NCBI GenBank assembly: GCA_902537615.1
Contig: CACBBU010000009.1
Coordinates: 1 to 55,589 of the forward strand
Length of the DNA: 55,589 nt
Source of the DNA: an uncultured Alphaproteobacteria bacterium
Lineage (GTDB): Bacteria; Pseudomonadota; Alphaproteobacteria; Methylaequorales; Methylaequoraceae
Reading direction: 5' to 3'
Part shown: positions 41,135-49,389 of the stretch, in pieces
Numbering within the stretch: the stretch's first letter is position 1
Layout of the letters: each line of letters begins with the position of its first letter
Program-made: the position numbers and the translations under genes
The notes under the pieces: model-generated
Databases searched by the model: none
Told to the model about the DNA's origin: nothing
What the model saw: only the letters and a program-made list of their open reading frames with translations

Positions 41135-42799
41135 TTATATATGATCTTTAAAAAAATTTAAAGTACAAGTGATTGGGTTTCCTGCTGCTTGTCCTAAACC
41201 GCATATTGAGGCATCTCCCATTGTTTGGACGAGTTCTTTAAGAAGATCTTCATTCCAGTTACCTTTTTCCATAAGTTTAACAGCTTTTTCTGTTCCAACT
41301 CTACATGGAGTACATTGTCCGCAACTTTCATCGTTAAAAAATTTTAATAAATTTAACGCAACTTTTTTAACGTCATCTTGGTCTGAAAAAACAACAATGG
41401 CTCCTGAACCAATAAAACAACCGTGTTTTTCTAGTGTTCCAAAGTCAAGTGGAATATCTGCCATTGAAGCCGGAAGAATACCCCCGCTCGCACCACCAGG
41501 TAAATAACCCAAAAACTTATGACCATCAATCATACCACCGCAGTAATCATTAAGAAGTTCATTCATCGTTATTCCGGCAGGAGCAAGCTTAACACCTGGT
41601 TTATTTACTCTTCCAGAAACGGAGTAACTGTGTGGACCTTTATGGCCAGATTTTCCCTGACTACTATACCATTTATGACCATTTTTTAAGATATCTGGAA
41701 CCCAAAAAACAGTTTCTATATTATGATTTAGTGTCGGTTTACCAAAAAGGCCAACTTTTGATACAAATGGAGGTTTATGTCGGGGAAGTCCTCTTTTACC
41801 TTCAATAGATTCTATCATAGCAGATTCTTCACCACAAATGTACGCTCCAGCACCTCTTCTTATATAAATTTTTGTATTTGAACCTATAATACTGGTTTCA
41901 CGAAGCTTTTTAAGCTCATCTATCATTTTCAATCGTATACCTGGGTATTCATCTCTCATGTAAATGTAAATTTCTTTTGCTTCAACTGCCCAAGCTGCTA
42001 TCAGCATGCCTTCAAAAAATTTATGCATATTTTGTTCTAGATAAAGCTTATCCTTAAATGTTCCAGGCTCACCTTCGTCACCATTAATGGTCATTAATCT
42101 TGGTCCAGGCTCCATTCTTACGAATTTCCATTTTTGGCCAGAAGGAAATCCCGCTCCGCCCATACCTTTAAGGCCTGATTCATTTAGCTCATTAATAACA
42201 CTATCAACGCTTATTTCGTTGGTGTAGCATTTTTTAAGTATTTCATAACCTCCTGAGTCAACATATTTTTTTAAACTTATGCCCTCAATGATTTCAGGGT
42301 GAAAATGTTTTTTTGATATAACCTCTTGAATTTTTTCAAGATTTGAAAAATTTACGTGTTTATGCCCAACTTCGCATGCAGGCGCTTTATCGCAAAGACC
42401 CATGCATGGTGCTCTAAGAACTCTCACTTTTTGATCATCTAAGCTGCCCTTTAATTCCTTAATTAAATTTTCTGAGCCAAAAAGTTCGCAAGTAAGGCTG
42501 TCGCAAACTCTTATTGTTACTTCTTGAATTGACGGATCTTCATCCTCAATTACGTCAAAATGGGCGTAAAAAGTAGCTACTTCAAAAGATTCTGCTAGTG
42601 GTATCTTAAGTAATTTTGATAATGCAGCGAGGTGTTTTTTTCTTATTTGACCGTATTTATCTTGAATAAGGTGCAAGTATTCAATTAAGAGATCTCTTTT
42701 TAGAGGTAACTTACTAATTAACTTTTTTATGTCTTCCAGAGCAGAGTCTTCAATTCCTCTTCCCTTTGGATAAAAATTTTTTTTTACTTTATCTAACAT
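41135..42799 (-). CDS. fdhB: NAD-dependent formate dehydrogenase beta subunit, NuoE-NuoF fusion
   Basis: 554 residues. Residues 1-150 are NuoE-like with the [2Fe-2S] cysteines C99, C104, C132 and C136. Residues 205-554 are NuoF-like: NADH/FMN site 'GMGGAGFPSGQKWKF' from 212, 'GDEGEPGTFKDK' 240-251, 'RRGAGAYICGEESA' 314-327, and the [4Fe-4S] motif C493-x2-C496-x2-C499. This fused architecture matches the tungsten/molybdenum FDH1 type of Methylorubrum (Fdh1B) rather than separate FdsB and FdsG. It passes electrons from formate to NAD+ in the cytoplasm. Confidence 0.94.
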   Translation of the reverse strand: MLDKVKKNFYPKGRGIEDSALEDIKKLISKLPLKRDLLIEYLHLIQDKYGQIRKKHLAALSKLLKIPLAESFEVATFYAHFDVIEDEDPSIQEVTIRVCDSLTCELFGSENLIKELKGSLDDQKVRVLRAPCMGLCDKAPACEVGHKHVNFSNLEKIQEVISKKHFHPEIIEGISLKKYVDSGGYEILKKCYTNEISVDSVINELNESGLKGMGGAGFPSGQKWKFVRMEPGPRLMTINGDEGEPGTFKDKLYLEQNMHKFFEGMLIAAWAVEAKEIYIYMRDEYPGIRLKMIDELKKLRETSIIGSNTKIYIRRGAGAYICGEESAMIESIEGKRGLPRHKPPFVSKVGLFGKPTLNHNIETVFWVPDILKNGHKWYSSQGKSGHKGPHSYSVSGRVNKPGVKLAPAGITMNELLNDYCGGMIDGHKFLGYLPGGASGGILPASMADIPLDFGTLEKHGCFIGSGAIVVFSDQDDVKKVALNLLKFFNDESCGQCTPCRVGTEKAVKLMEKGNWNEDLLKELVQTMGDASICGLGQAAGNPITCTLNFFKDHI

Positions 42800-42844
42800 G
42801 GTTGTATTTAAATTAGGATATATATAATAGCTTTACGATCTAAT

Positions 42845-43357
42845 TTAAGTGATATTTAAAATTTTTTTTATTTTATAGGATAAATTACCACCTTCAAATA
42901 AAAAACCTCTTATTTGTGCATTTTTTGCTGCTAAAACATCTATATCTTTGTCACCTATCATAAAACAATTATCTCGGTTTAAATTATACTTCTTTATTGC
43001 CTCGTCAATCATTCTTGGTGATGGTTTCCTTCTTGTTTTTGAAATGTGCGCTTCTGGAAGTTCAGTAGCAAAAAAAAAATCATCAATTTGTACGTTATGT
43101 TCTGATAATTGAACATTTATCCATTTGTGAAGATTATTTACATCTTGTTTAGAAAAAAAACCTCTAGAAACTCCAGATTGATTTGAAATAATTATTATTA
43201 AATAATTATTTTCTTTTAGAATTTTTAAGGCATCAATTGCTCCTTCAATCCATTTAAAATCCTTTATTTTACTCACATAACCTTTATCAATATTTATCAC
43301 TCCATCTCTGTCTAAAAAAGCTGCCTTTTGAGAAAATTTAAATTTTACTTGATTCAT
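42845..43357 (-). CDS. gmhB: HAD-IIIA phosphatase (GmhB/histidinol-phosphatase-like)
   Basis: 170 residues. HAD motif I 'FLDRDGVINIDKGYV' near 14-28, motif II 'IIISNQSGVSRG', motif III lysine in 'RRKPSPRMI', and motif IV 'MIGDKDIDVLAA'. It is most like D-glycero-beta-D-manno-heptose 1,7-bisphosphate 7-phosphatase, which makes the heptose of the lipopolysaccharide core. The zinc-binding cysteine loop of typical GmhB (C-x-H ... C-x-C before R-K-P) is absent here ('FATELPEAHISKTRRKP'). No other heptose gene is in the window, so the substrate is uncertain. Confidence 0.75.
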   Translation of the reverse strand: MNQVKFKFSQKAAFLDRDGVINIDKGYVSKIKDFKWIEGAIDALKILKENNYLIIIISNQSGVSRGFFSKQDVNNLHKWINVQLSEHNVQIDDFFFATELPEAHISKTRRKPSPRMIDEAIKKYNLNRDNCFMIGDKDIDVLAAKNAQIRGFLFEGGNLSYKIKKILNIT

Positions 43358-43401
43358 TTTTTTTCAAATATAAATATATTCCATAAATTCACTTTATTCT
43401 T

Positions 43402-43824
43402 ATGAAAAATAAAAAAAAACCCATATATGAACCGAATGATTCAGAAAAATTCATGAATCCAAAACAAATTGAGTATTTTAAAAACTTGTTATTAGCATGG
43501 AGAAAAGACATTCTTCAGGAATCCACTAATACACTAGATCACCTTAAAGAAGAATCATCTAATAAGCCAGATAGTGCAGATAGGGCTTCTATTGAGTCGG
43601 AAAGAAGTTTAGAATTAAGAACTAGAGATAGAGAAAGAAAACTTCTTAATAAAATTGATAAAGCATTAAGAAAAATAGATGACGGAACTTATGGTTTTTG
43701 TGAAGAAACTCTCAAGCCAATATCAATTGCTAGATTAAAAGCAAGACCCATTGCTACCCTATCTATTGAAGCTCAAGAAACGCATGAAAAATTTGAGAAA
43801 ATCTACAAAGAAAAAGAATATTAA
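43402..43824 (+). CDS. dksA: RNA polymerase-binding transcription factor DksA
   Basis: 140 residues. An N-terminal coiled coil carries the acidic tip ('SADRASIESERSLELRTRDRE', the D-x-x-D/A region that enters the polymerase secondary channel). The C-terminal globular part is 'DDGTYGFCEETLKPISIARLKARPIA'. Only one of the four zinc-finger cysteines of E. coli DksA is present (in 'YGFCEET'), as is normal in alphaproteobacteria. It works with (p)ppGpp to adjust rRNA and amino-acid gene transcription. It lies just upstream of recA and has its own AT-rich upstream region. Confidence 0.94.
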   Translation: MKNKKKPIYEPNDSEKFMNPKQIEYFKNLLLAWRKDILQESTNTLDHLKEESSNKPDSADRASIESERSLELRTRDRERKLLNKIDKALRKIDDGTYGFCEETLKPISIARLKARPIATLSIEAQETHEKFEKIYKEKEY

Positions 43825-43833
43825 AAATATATG

Positions 43834-43861
43834 TTGATTAGTTATTTTAGGATGTTAATAT
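43834..43861 (+). promoter_or_regulatory. recA promoter
   Basis: TTGATT (43834-43839), 16-base spacer, TAATAT (43856-43861). The expected transcript start is about 43868, which falls on the LexA box, so repressor binding would block initiation. The leader to the recA ATG (43886) is about 18 bases and has no clear Shine-Dalgarno sequence. Confidence 0.55.
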
Positions 43862-43867
43862 AAAATA

Positions 43868-43882
43868 GAACATTAATAGAAC
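43868..43882. promoter_or_regulatory. LexA (SOS) box of recA
   Basis: GAAC-ATTAATA-GAAC, a direct repeat with exactly seven bases between the halves. This is the alphaproteobacterial LexA operator (GTTC-N7-GTTC read on the other strand). It lies four to eighteen bases before the recA ATG. It supports SOS control of recA and the alphaproteobacterial assignment. Confidence 0.88.
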
Positions 43883-43885
43883 ATC

Positions 43886-44926
43886 ATGGATAAACTTAAA
43901 TCATTAGAATCAACCATTAGTCAAATAGAAAGAAGTTATGGCAAAGGCTCGGTCATGAGGCTTGGGGAGAGAGAAGTTGTTGAAATTGATGCAATTTCTT
44001 CAGGTTCACTTAGCCTAGATGTTGCCCTTGGTATCGGTGGTCTGCCTAAAGGTAGAATTGTTGAAATTTATGGTCCTGAGAGTTCAGGAAAAACAACTTT
44101 AGCTTTGCACGTTATTGCTGAAGCTCAAAAAAATAAAGGTACGTGCGCTTTTATTGACGCAGAACACGCCTTAGATCCAATTTATGCAAAAAAACTTGGA
44201 GTTAATACTGACGAAATGTTAATATCTCAGCCTGACAACGGTGAGCAAGCCTTAGAAATTGCTGACACACTTGTCAATTCTAGCGCCATTGATGTTCTAG
44301 TTGTGGATTCAGTCGCTGCATTAGTTCCTAGAGCTGAAATAGAGGGTGACATGGGTGACTCTCATATGGGTCTTCATGCTAGATTAATGAGCCAAGCTCT
44401 TAGAAAACTCACAGGTTCCATTTCTAGATCACAATGTTTAGTTATCTTTATAAATCAAATCAGACAAAAAATTGGGGTAATGTTTGGAAACCCTGAAACG
44501 ACAACAGGTGGAAATGCATTAAAGTTTTATGCTTCAGTAAGAATGGATATTAGAAGAATTGGGGCAATTAAAGATAGAGAGGAAGTTGTTGGAAATCAAA
44601 CGAGAGTTAAAATTGTTAAAAATAAACTTGCTCCTCCATTTAAAACTGTTGAATTTGATATCATGTATGGTGAAGGCATTTCAAAGACAGGAGAAATTTT
44701 AGATTTAGCGTCAAACTATGGATTAGTTGAGAAATCTGGAGCATGGTATTCTTATAATGGTGATAGAATTGGACAAGGCAGAGAAAATGCTAAGAATTTT
44801 TTAAAAGAAAACCCTGAAATTGCATCAAAGATTGAAAAAGAAATAAGATCTTATGGTTCAGAAAGTAAAGGTAATGAAGAAAATGAAAAAATAGATGTGG
44901 TCGAAGAAGAAATCGCAGTTGATTAA
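43886..44926 (+). CDS. recA: Recombinase RecA
   Basis: 346 residues. The Walker A motif GPESSGKT is at 63-70, Walker B-like '[18 protein letters not shown]' near 136-153, the DNA-binding loop L1 '[20 protein letters not shown]' and L2 '[26 protein letters not shown]' are present, and the C-terminal tail is acidic as usual. It forms filaments on single-stranded DNA for strand exchange and stimulates LexA self-cleavage. It is controlled by the LexA box directly upstream. Confidence 0.98.
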   Translation: MDKLKSLESTISQIERSYGKGSVMRLGEREVVEIDAISSGSLSLDVALGIGGLPKGRIVEIYGPESSGKTTLALHVIAEAQKNKGTCAFIDAEHALDPIYAKKLGVNTDEMLISQPDNGEQALEIADTLVNSSAIDVLVVDSVAALVPRAEIEGDMGDSHMGLHARLMSQALRKLTGSISRSQCLVIFINQIRQKIGVMFGNPETTTGGNALKFYASVRMDIRRIGAIKDREEVVGNQTRVKIVKNKLAPPFKTVEFDIMYGEGISKTGEILDLASNYGLVEKSGAWYSYNGDRIGQGRENAKNFLKENPEIASKIEKEIRSYGSESKGNEENEKIDVVEEEIAVD

Positions 44927-44942
44927 TAACTGCAATTATTCT

Positions 44943-44948
44943 TATAAT
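44943..44948 (+). promoter_or_regulatory. -10 box of alaS
   Basis: A consensus TATAAT, with a TTGATT (44919-44924, spacer 18) as possible -35, in the short recA-alaS gap. It sits ten bases before the alaS ATG (44959), so the leader would be about zero to four bases. The -35 overlaps the recA stop and a weak GCAGTT/AACTGC hairpin. Confidence 0.45.
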
Positions 44949-44958
44949 AATCACATAA

Positions 44959-47583
44959 ATGAAAAACTCGGATAACATATCAGAAAATATTAGAAAATCT
45001 TTTCGTTCATTTTTCAAAAAACATAATCATACTGAAGTACCTTCGTCATCTTTAATTCCAAGAGATGATCCCACCCTGTTGTTTACAAACTCAGGTATGG
45101 TACAATTTAAAAACTATTTTACTGGTCAAGAAAGCCCAATTAAAAAAAATATTATTTCTATTCAAAAATGCTTGCGTGCTGGTGGTAAACATAATGATTT
45201 AGAAAATGTTGGAAAAACACCAAGGCATCATACCTTCTTTGAAATGTTGGGAAACTTTTCATTTGGTGAGTACTTTAAAAAAGAGGCTATTTACTTTGCT
45301 TGGAATTTTTTAACTAAAGAATTAAGCATTGATAAAAAAAGGTTAATCATCACTCATCATAAAGAGGATATTGATTCGCAAAAAATATGGAAAAAAATTT
45401 CTGGCTTTTCTAATGATAAAATTATTTCAATTGAAAGCGAAGATAACTTCTGGTCAATGGGTGACACGGGTCCATGTGGTCCATGTAGTGAAATTTTTTT
45501 TGATAATGGCGAAAAGCTTAATGGAGGACTCCCAGGAACAAAAAGTCAAGATGGTGATCGTTATGTTGAAATATGGAATTTAGTTTTCATGGAATATCAA
45601 AAAAATAAATCAGGTTTTAAAAAATTATCTAAAAAATGCGTTGATACGGGCATGGGTTTGGAAAGAATAACTGCACTTCTATCTAAAAAAAATAATAATT
45701 ACGAGACAGATTTATTTGATTTTGTTTTTTCTGATATTCAAAAAATTGTTGATGTTAAAATGACCGAAAATACAACAGTTCCCTTTAGAGTAATATCTGA
45801 CCATATTAAATCAATTTGTATGTTAATGTCTGATGGAATTATTCCATCTAATGAAGGCAGGGGATATGTATTAAGAAGAATTATTAGAAGAGCAATTGTT
45901 CAAAGTAACAAAATAAGGGAAGGGTCTCTTTTTCTAAATAAGCTTGTTAAAGGTGTAGTTGATAAATATTCAAAAAATTATTTTGAATTGAAAAAGTCAC
46001 AAAAATTTATAGAGGAAAATCTAAAAAATGAAGAAATTAAATTTTCAGAAACTCTTCAGATTGGTTTGTCAATTTTAAATGAAGAAATAAAAAAACTTAA
46101 GTCAAAGCAACTCTCAGCCGATCTTGCTTTTAAGTTATTTGATACATATGGATTTCCAGTAGATGTAACTCAAAATATATTAACTGAAAAAAACATTAAA
46201 CTTGATATGAATCAATATCAAGAGATTGTAAAAAAAAATAAGGAAAAACAAAAAAATTCATGGACAGGAAGTGGTGAGAAATCTTCTAACAAATTTTTTC
46301 TTAAACTTAAAAGTCTTGTCAAAAAAACAGAGTTTGTGGGTTATAAACAAACTCAAACTAAATCTGAATTACAATGCATAATTAGTGATGAAAACTTTTT
46401 AGACGAGGTTTTAGATAATGAAAATAATGTATTTTTAGTTTTCAACAAAACACCTTTTTACGCAGAATCAGGTGGGCAAATTGGAGATTCAGGTAAAATC
46501 ACAACCGAAAGTGGCGAATTTGTTTGTAATATTTCAGATACAAAAAAATCAGATGGAGAAATTTACCTGCATCAAATTGAAAAAAAGAAACAAAAAAACA
46601 TTGTTAAAGGAAAAAGATATATTCTAACAATTGATAGTGATAGAAGAGAAAAAATTAGAAATAATCACTCTGCTACTCATCTTCTTCATGAATCTTTGAG
46701 AAATATTTTAGGGGAACATGTTAGTCAAAAAGGTTCATTAGTTAGTGACCAAAAACTAAGATTTGATTTTACATACAATAAATCACTGTCTAGTAAACAA
46801 ATCTATGAAATAGAATTATTAGTTAATAAAATAGTCAGATCGAACTTGAGTCGTACTGAAGAATTAATACCTGTTCGTGAGGCAATTGAAAGTGGAGCAA
46901 TTGCATTATTTGGAGAAAAATATCCGGAAAAAGCAAGAGTTATTTCTTTCAACTCAGATGATAATAATGTGTTTGTATCAAAAGAATTGTGCGGTGGAAC
47001 ACATGTTGATGCTACGGGTCAAATAGGTGCTTTTAAAATTTTGTCGGATTCATCAATTTCTTCAGGAGTAAGAAGAATTGAGGCTATTACAGGTGAGGAG
47101 GTAGAAAAACATCTTAACGAAAAAATATCTCTTATTGAGGATATAAAAATGCTTCTTAAATCTAATGAAAATAATATTAAGGAAAAATTAATAAATATTC
47201 AGACTGATTATAATAAATTAAAAAAAGGAGCATCCAGTAAAATTATTTTCTCAGAAAAAGAAATTATGGGCAAAAACCCACAAATTTATTTTAATAATAC
47301 TATTAATAACCCCAAAGATTTAAAAAACTTTTCAGATGAAATAAAGAAAACTTTCTTAGATGGTATAATTATTTTAGTTTGCAAAAAGAATGATAAAATT
47401 TCATTAGTAGTGTCAATTACTTCAAGTATCCAAAAAAAATACGATGCTGTTAAGTTATTAAAAAAAATAGTAGAATTTTTAGGCGGAAAAGGTGGTGGAG
47501 GAAGGAGTGATTTAGCTCAAGGTGGCGCTCCATATTCTAAAAAATTTGAGGGATTAAAGAATTTTATTTTAAGTATTACTTAA
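44959..47583 (+). CDS. alaS: Alanyl-tRNA synthetase
   Basis: 874 residues, full length. The class II catalytic domain opens with 'RKSFRSFFKKHNHTEVPSSSLIP', then 'PRHHTFFEMLGNFSFG' and 'WSMGDTGPCGPCSEIFFD'. The editing domain has its metal ligands in 'SATHLLHESL' and 'CGGTHVDATGQIG'. The C-terminal C-Ala domain ends in 'GGKGGGGRSDLAQGG'. It charges tRNA-Ala and clears mischarged Ser/Gly. Its end overlaps the convergent icd by 15 bases, in the alphaproteobacterial recA-alaS-icd arrangement. Confidence 0.97.
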   Translation: MKNSDNISENIRKSFRSFFKKHNHTEVPSSSLIPRDDPTLLFTNSGMVQFKNYFTGQESPIKKNIISIQKCLRAGGKHNDLENVGKTPRHHTFFEMLGNFSFGEYFKKEAIYFAWNFLTKELSIDKKRLIITHHKEDIDSQKIWKKISGFSNDKIISIESEDNFWSMGDTGPCGPCSEIFFDNGEKLNGGLPGTKSQDGDRYVEIWNLVFMEYQKNKSGFKKLSKKCVDTGMGLERITALLSKKNNNYETDLFDFVFSDIQKIVDVKMTENTTVPFRVISDHIKSICMLMSDGIIPSNEGRGYVLRRIIRRAIVQSNKIREGSLFLNKLVKGVVDKYSKNYFELKKSQKFIEENLKNEEIKFSETLQIGLSILNEEIKKLKSKQLSADLAFKLFDTYGFPVDVTQNILTEKNIKLDMNQYQEIVKKNKEKQKNSWTGSGEKSSNKFFLKLKSLVKKTEFVGYKQTQTKSELQCIISDENFLDEVLDNENNVFLVFNKTPFYAESGGQIGDSGKITTESGEFVCNISDTKKSDGEIYLHQIEKKKQKNIVKGKRYILTIDSDRREKIRNNHSATHLLHESLRNILGEHVSQKGSLVSDQKLRFDFTYNKSLSSKQIYEIELLVNKIVRSNLSRTEELIPVREAIESGAIALFGEKYPEKARVISFNSDDNNVFVSKELCGGTHVDATGQIGAFKILSDSSISSGVRRIEAITGEEVEKHLNEKISLIEDIKMLLKSNENNIKEKLINIQTDYNKLKKGASSKIIFSEKEIMGKNPQIYFNNTINNPKDLKNFSDEIKKTFLDGIIILVCKKNDKISLVVSITSSIQKKYDAVKLLKKIVEFLGGKGGGGRSDLAQGGAPYSKKFEGLKNFILSIT

Positions 47584-48786
47584 CTTATTTAACTTTTTAC
47601 TTAAAATTTGAAATAGTTGATTTGTATTAATCCATTTTTGATCTGGGCCTATCATTAAAGCTAAATCCTTCGTCATAAAACCGCTCTGGACGGTTTCAAT
47701 ACATACCTTTTCTAAATTTTCTGCGAATGTTTTCAATTTTTTATTTTTGTCTAAATTTGATCTGTGAAGTAAACCTCTGGTCCATGCGAAAATTGAAGCA
47801 ATAGGGTTGGTTGAAGTATCTAATCCATTTTTGTGTTGTAAATAATGACTAGTTATAGTTCCGTGTGCGGCTTCAGTTTCAAGGATTTTACCACATGGAC
47901 TTAGTAAAACCGATGTCATAAGTCCTAAGGACCCATATCCCTGGGCTACTAGATCAGACATAACATCGCCATCATAATTTTTACAAGCCCACAAAAAACC
48001 TCCACTCCATTTCATTAAACAGGCAACCATATCATCTATTAACCTGTGTTGATAAGTGATATTATTCTGTAAAAACTTTTTTTTGTATTTTTTTTCATAA
48101 AGATCATCAAAAATTTTTTTAAATCTTTCGTCATATTTTTGAAGAATAGTATTTTTTGTTGAAAGAAATAGAGGAATGTTTCTGTTTAAGGAAAAATTAA
48201 AACATGACAAAGCAAATTCTTTTATTGATTGATCAATATTAAAATAGCTTAAACCAACTCCAGGTGATGAAAAATCATAGATATGTTCATTAATAATTTG
48301 TTTTTTATCAAAACTTTCAAACCTTAAAAATAATCTCCCTTTTTTGTTTATACTAATCTCTTTTGATTTATATATATCTCCAAAAGCATGTCTTGCTATA
48401 ACAACTGATTCATTCCAATGATTTACAAATTTGGGAATATTTTTAAGAATTATGGGTTCTCTAAAAATTGTACCGTTAATTATATTTCTTATAGTTCCAT
48501 TTGGAGAGGGGTACTTTTTTTTTAACTTGTATTCTTTTACTCTTTTATCATCTGGTGTTATAGTTGCACATTTAACTCCAGTTTTGTATTTGTTAATTGC
48601 ATAAGCTGCATCGTGAGTAATTTTATCAGAGGTTAAGTCTCTATTAATAATTCCAAGATCAAAAGTAACTAATTTAATATTAAGAAAAGGTAAAATTAAT
48701 TCTTTTTTTATCTTTTCCCAAATAACATTTGCCATTTCGTCACCAGAAATATCCACTATTGGGTTTTTAACTTCTATTTTTGGCAT
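47569..48786 (-). CDS. icd: NADP-dependent isocitrate dehydrogenase
   Basis: 405 residues, the eukaryote-like homodimeric IDH type common in alphaproteobacteria. It opens with 'NPIVDISGDEMANVIWEKIKKELILPF', followed by 'VKCATITPDDKRVKEYKLKK', 'SPNGTIRNIINGTIFREPI' (substrate loop), 'MVACLMKWSGGFLWACKNYDGDVMSD' and 'EAAHGTITSHYLQHKNG' for NADP. It oxidises isocitrate to 2-oxoglutarate in the citric acid cycle, giving NADPH. Its start overlaps the LOG-family gene by 20 bases. Confidence 0.96.
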   Translation of the reverse strand: MPKIEVKNPIVDISGDEMANVIWEKIKKELILPFLNIKLVTFDLGIINRDLTSDKITHDAAYAINKYKTGVKCATITPDDKRVKEYKLKKKYPSPNGTIRNIINGTIFREPIILKNIPKFVNHWNESVVIARHAFGDIYKSKEISINKKGRLFLRFESFDKKQIINEHIYDFSSPGVGLSYFNIDQSIKEFALSCFNFSLNRNIPLFLSTKNTILQKYDERFKKIFDDLYEKKYKKKFLQNNITYQHRLIDDMVACLMKWSGGFLWACKNYDGDVMSDLVAQGYGSLGLMTSVLLSPCGKILETEAAHGTITSHYLQHKNGLDTSTNPIASIFAWTRGLLHRSNLDKNKKLKTFAENLEKVCIETVQSGFMTKDLALMIGPDQKWINTNQLFQILSKKLNKLSNT

Positions 48787-49327
48787 AATTTTTTTTAAAC
48801 TCAGACTTTAGTTCTTCTAATTTGCATACTTTAAAGTTTTTTTTTAGTTTCTTTTGATCTAATAATTTTTTTTCACTCATACTTTTAAATAATTCTTCAA
48901 GAGGTGTCCAAAAAAAATTATCATTTACTAGATAAATTTTTTTATCAATTTCATTTAGCAAATTTTTATTGATAACTTCAAGAATTTCGTTCAAAGTCCC
49001 AATTCCTCCTGGCAAAGCAATAAAAACATCTGATTTATTAATTATTAATTCATTTCTTGAGGAGAGATCCTTTGTAATAATTAATTCTGAAAAATATTTT
49101 GAGTTTGGATATTCATCATATAAACTTTTATTAAAAATACTTATTATTTTTGAATCTCTCTTGAATACATTTTTTGCCAGCTCAAGCATTAATCCTGTTT
49201 CTGTTCCACCAAAAATTAGGTTAAAATTTTCTGAACAAAACCATTCTGAAAAGTCCTCAACAATTTTAAGATTTTTTGAGTCACTACCTAACTTTGATCC
49301 TAAAAAAACTGCTACATTTAAATTCAT
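48767..49327 (-). CDS. LOG-family protein (nucleoside 5'-monophosphate phosphoribohydrolase-like)
   Basis: 186 residues of the TIGR00730/LOG Rossmann family. The defining 'PGGIGTLNE' is at 106-114, and an upstream 'SSRNELIINKSD' corresponds to the R-x-x-K/N segment that binds the phosphate; 'FLGSK' and 'FGGTETGLML' form the other parts of the site. Relatives hydrolyse nucleoside monophosphates (cytokinin precursors in plants, AMP in bacteria) to base plus ribose 5-phosphate. It is coupled to icd downstream. The physiological substrate is unknown. Confidence 0.88.
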   Translation of the reverse strand: MNLNVAVFLGSKLGSDSKNLKIVEDFSEWFCSENFNLIFGGTETGLMLELAKNVFKRDSKIISIFNKSLYDEYPNSKYFSELIITKDLSSRNELIINKSDVFIALPGGIGTLNEILEVINKNLLNEIDKKIYLVNDNFFWTPLEELFKSMSEKKLLDQKKLKKNFKVCKLEELKSEFKKNYAKNRS

Positions 49328-49389
49328 AAAAATAAAGATGGTGGAAAATAAGAATTTAGTTATATTATTAAATTAAAGATATTATTAAA

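Noticed and set aside
44915-44933. Hairpin GCAGTT/AACTGC after recA as an intrinsic terminator.
   Set aside because: The stem is only six pairs, overlaps the stop codon, and is followed by AATTATTCTT rather than a U-run.
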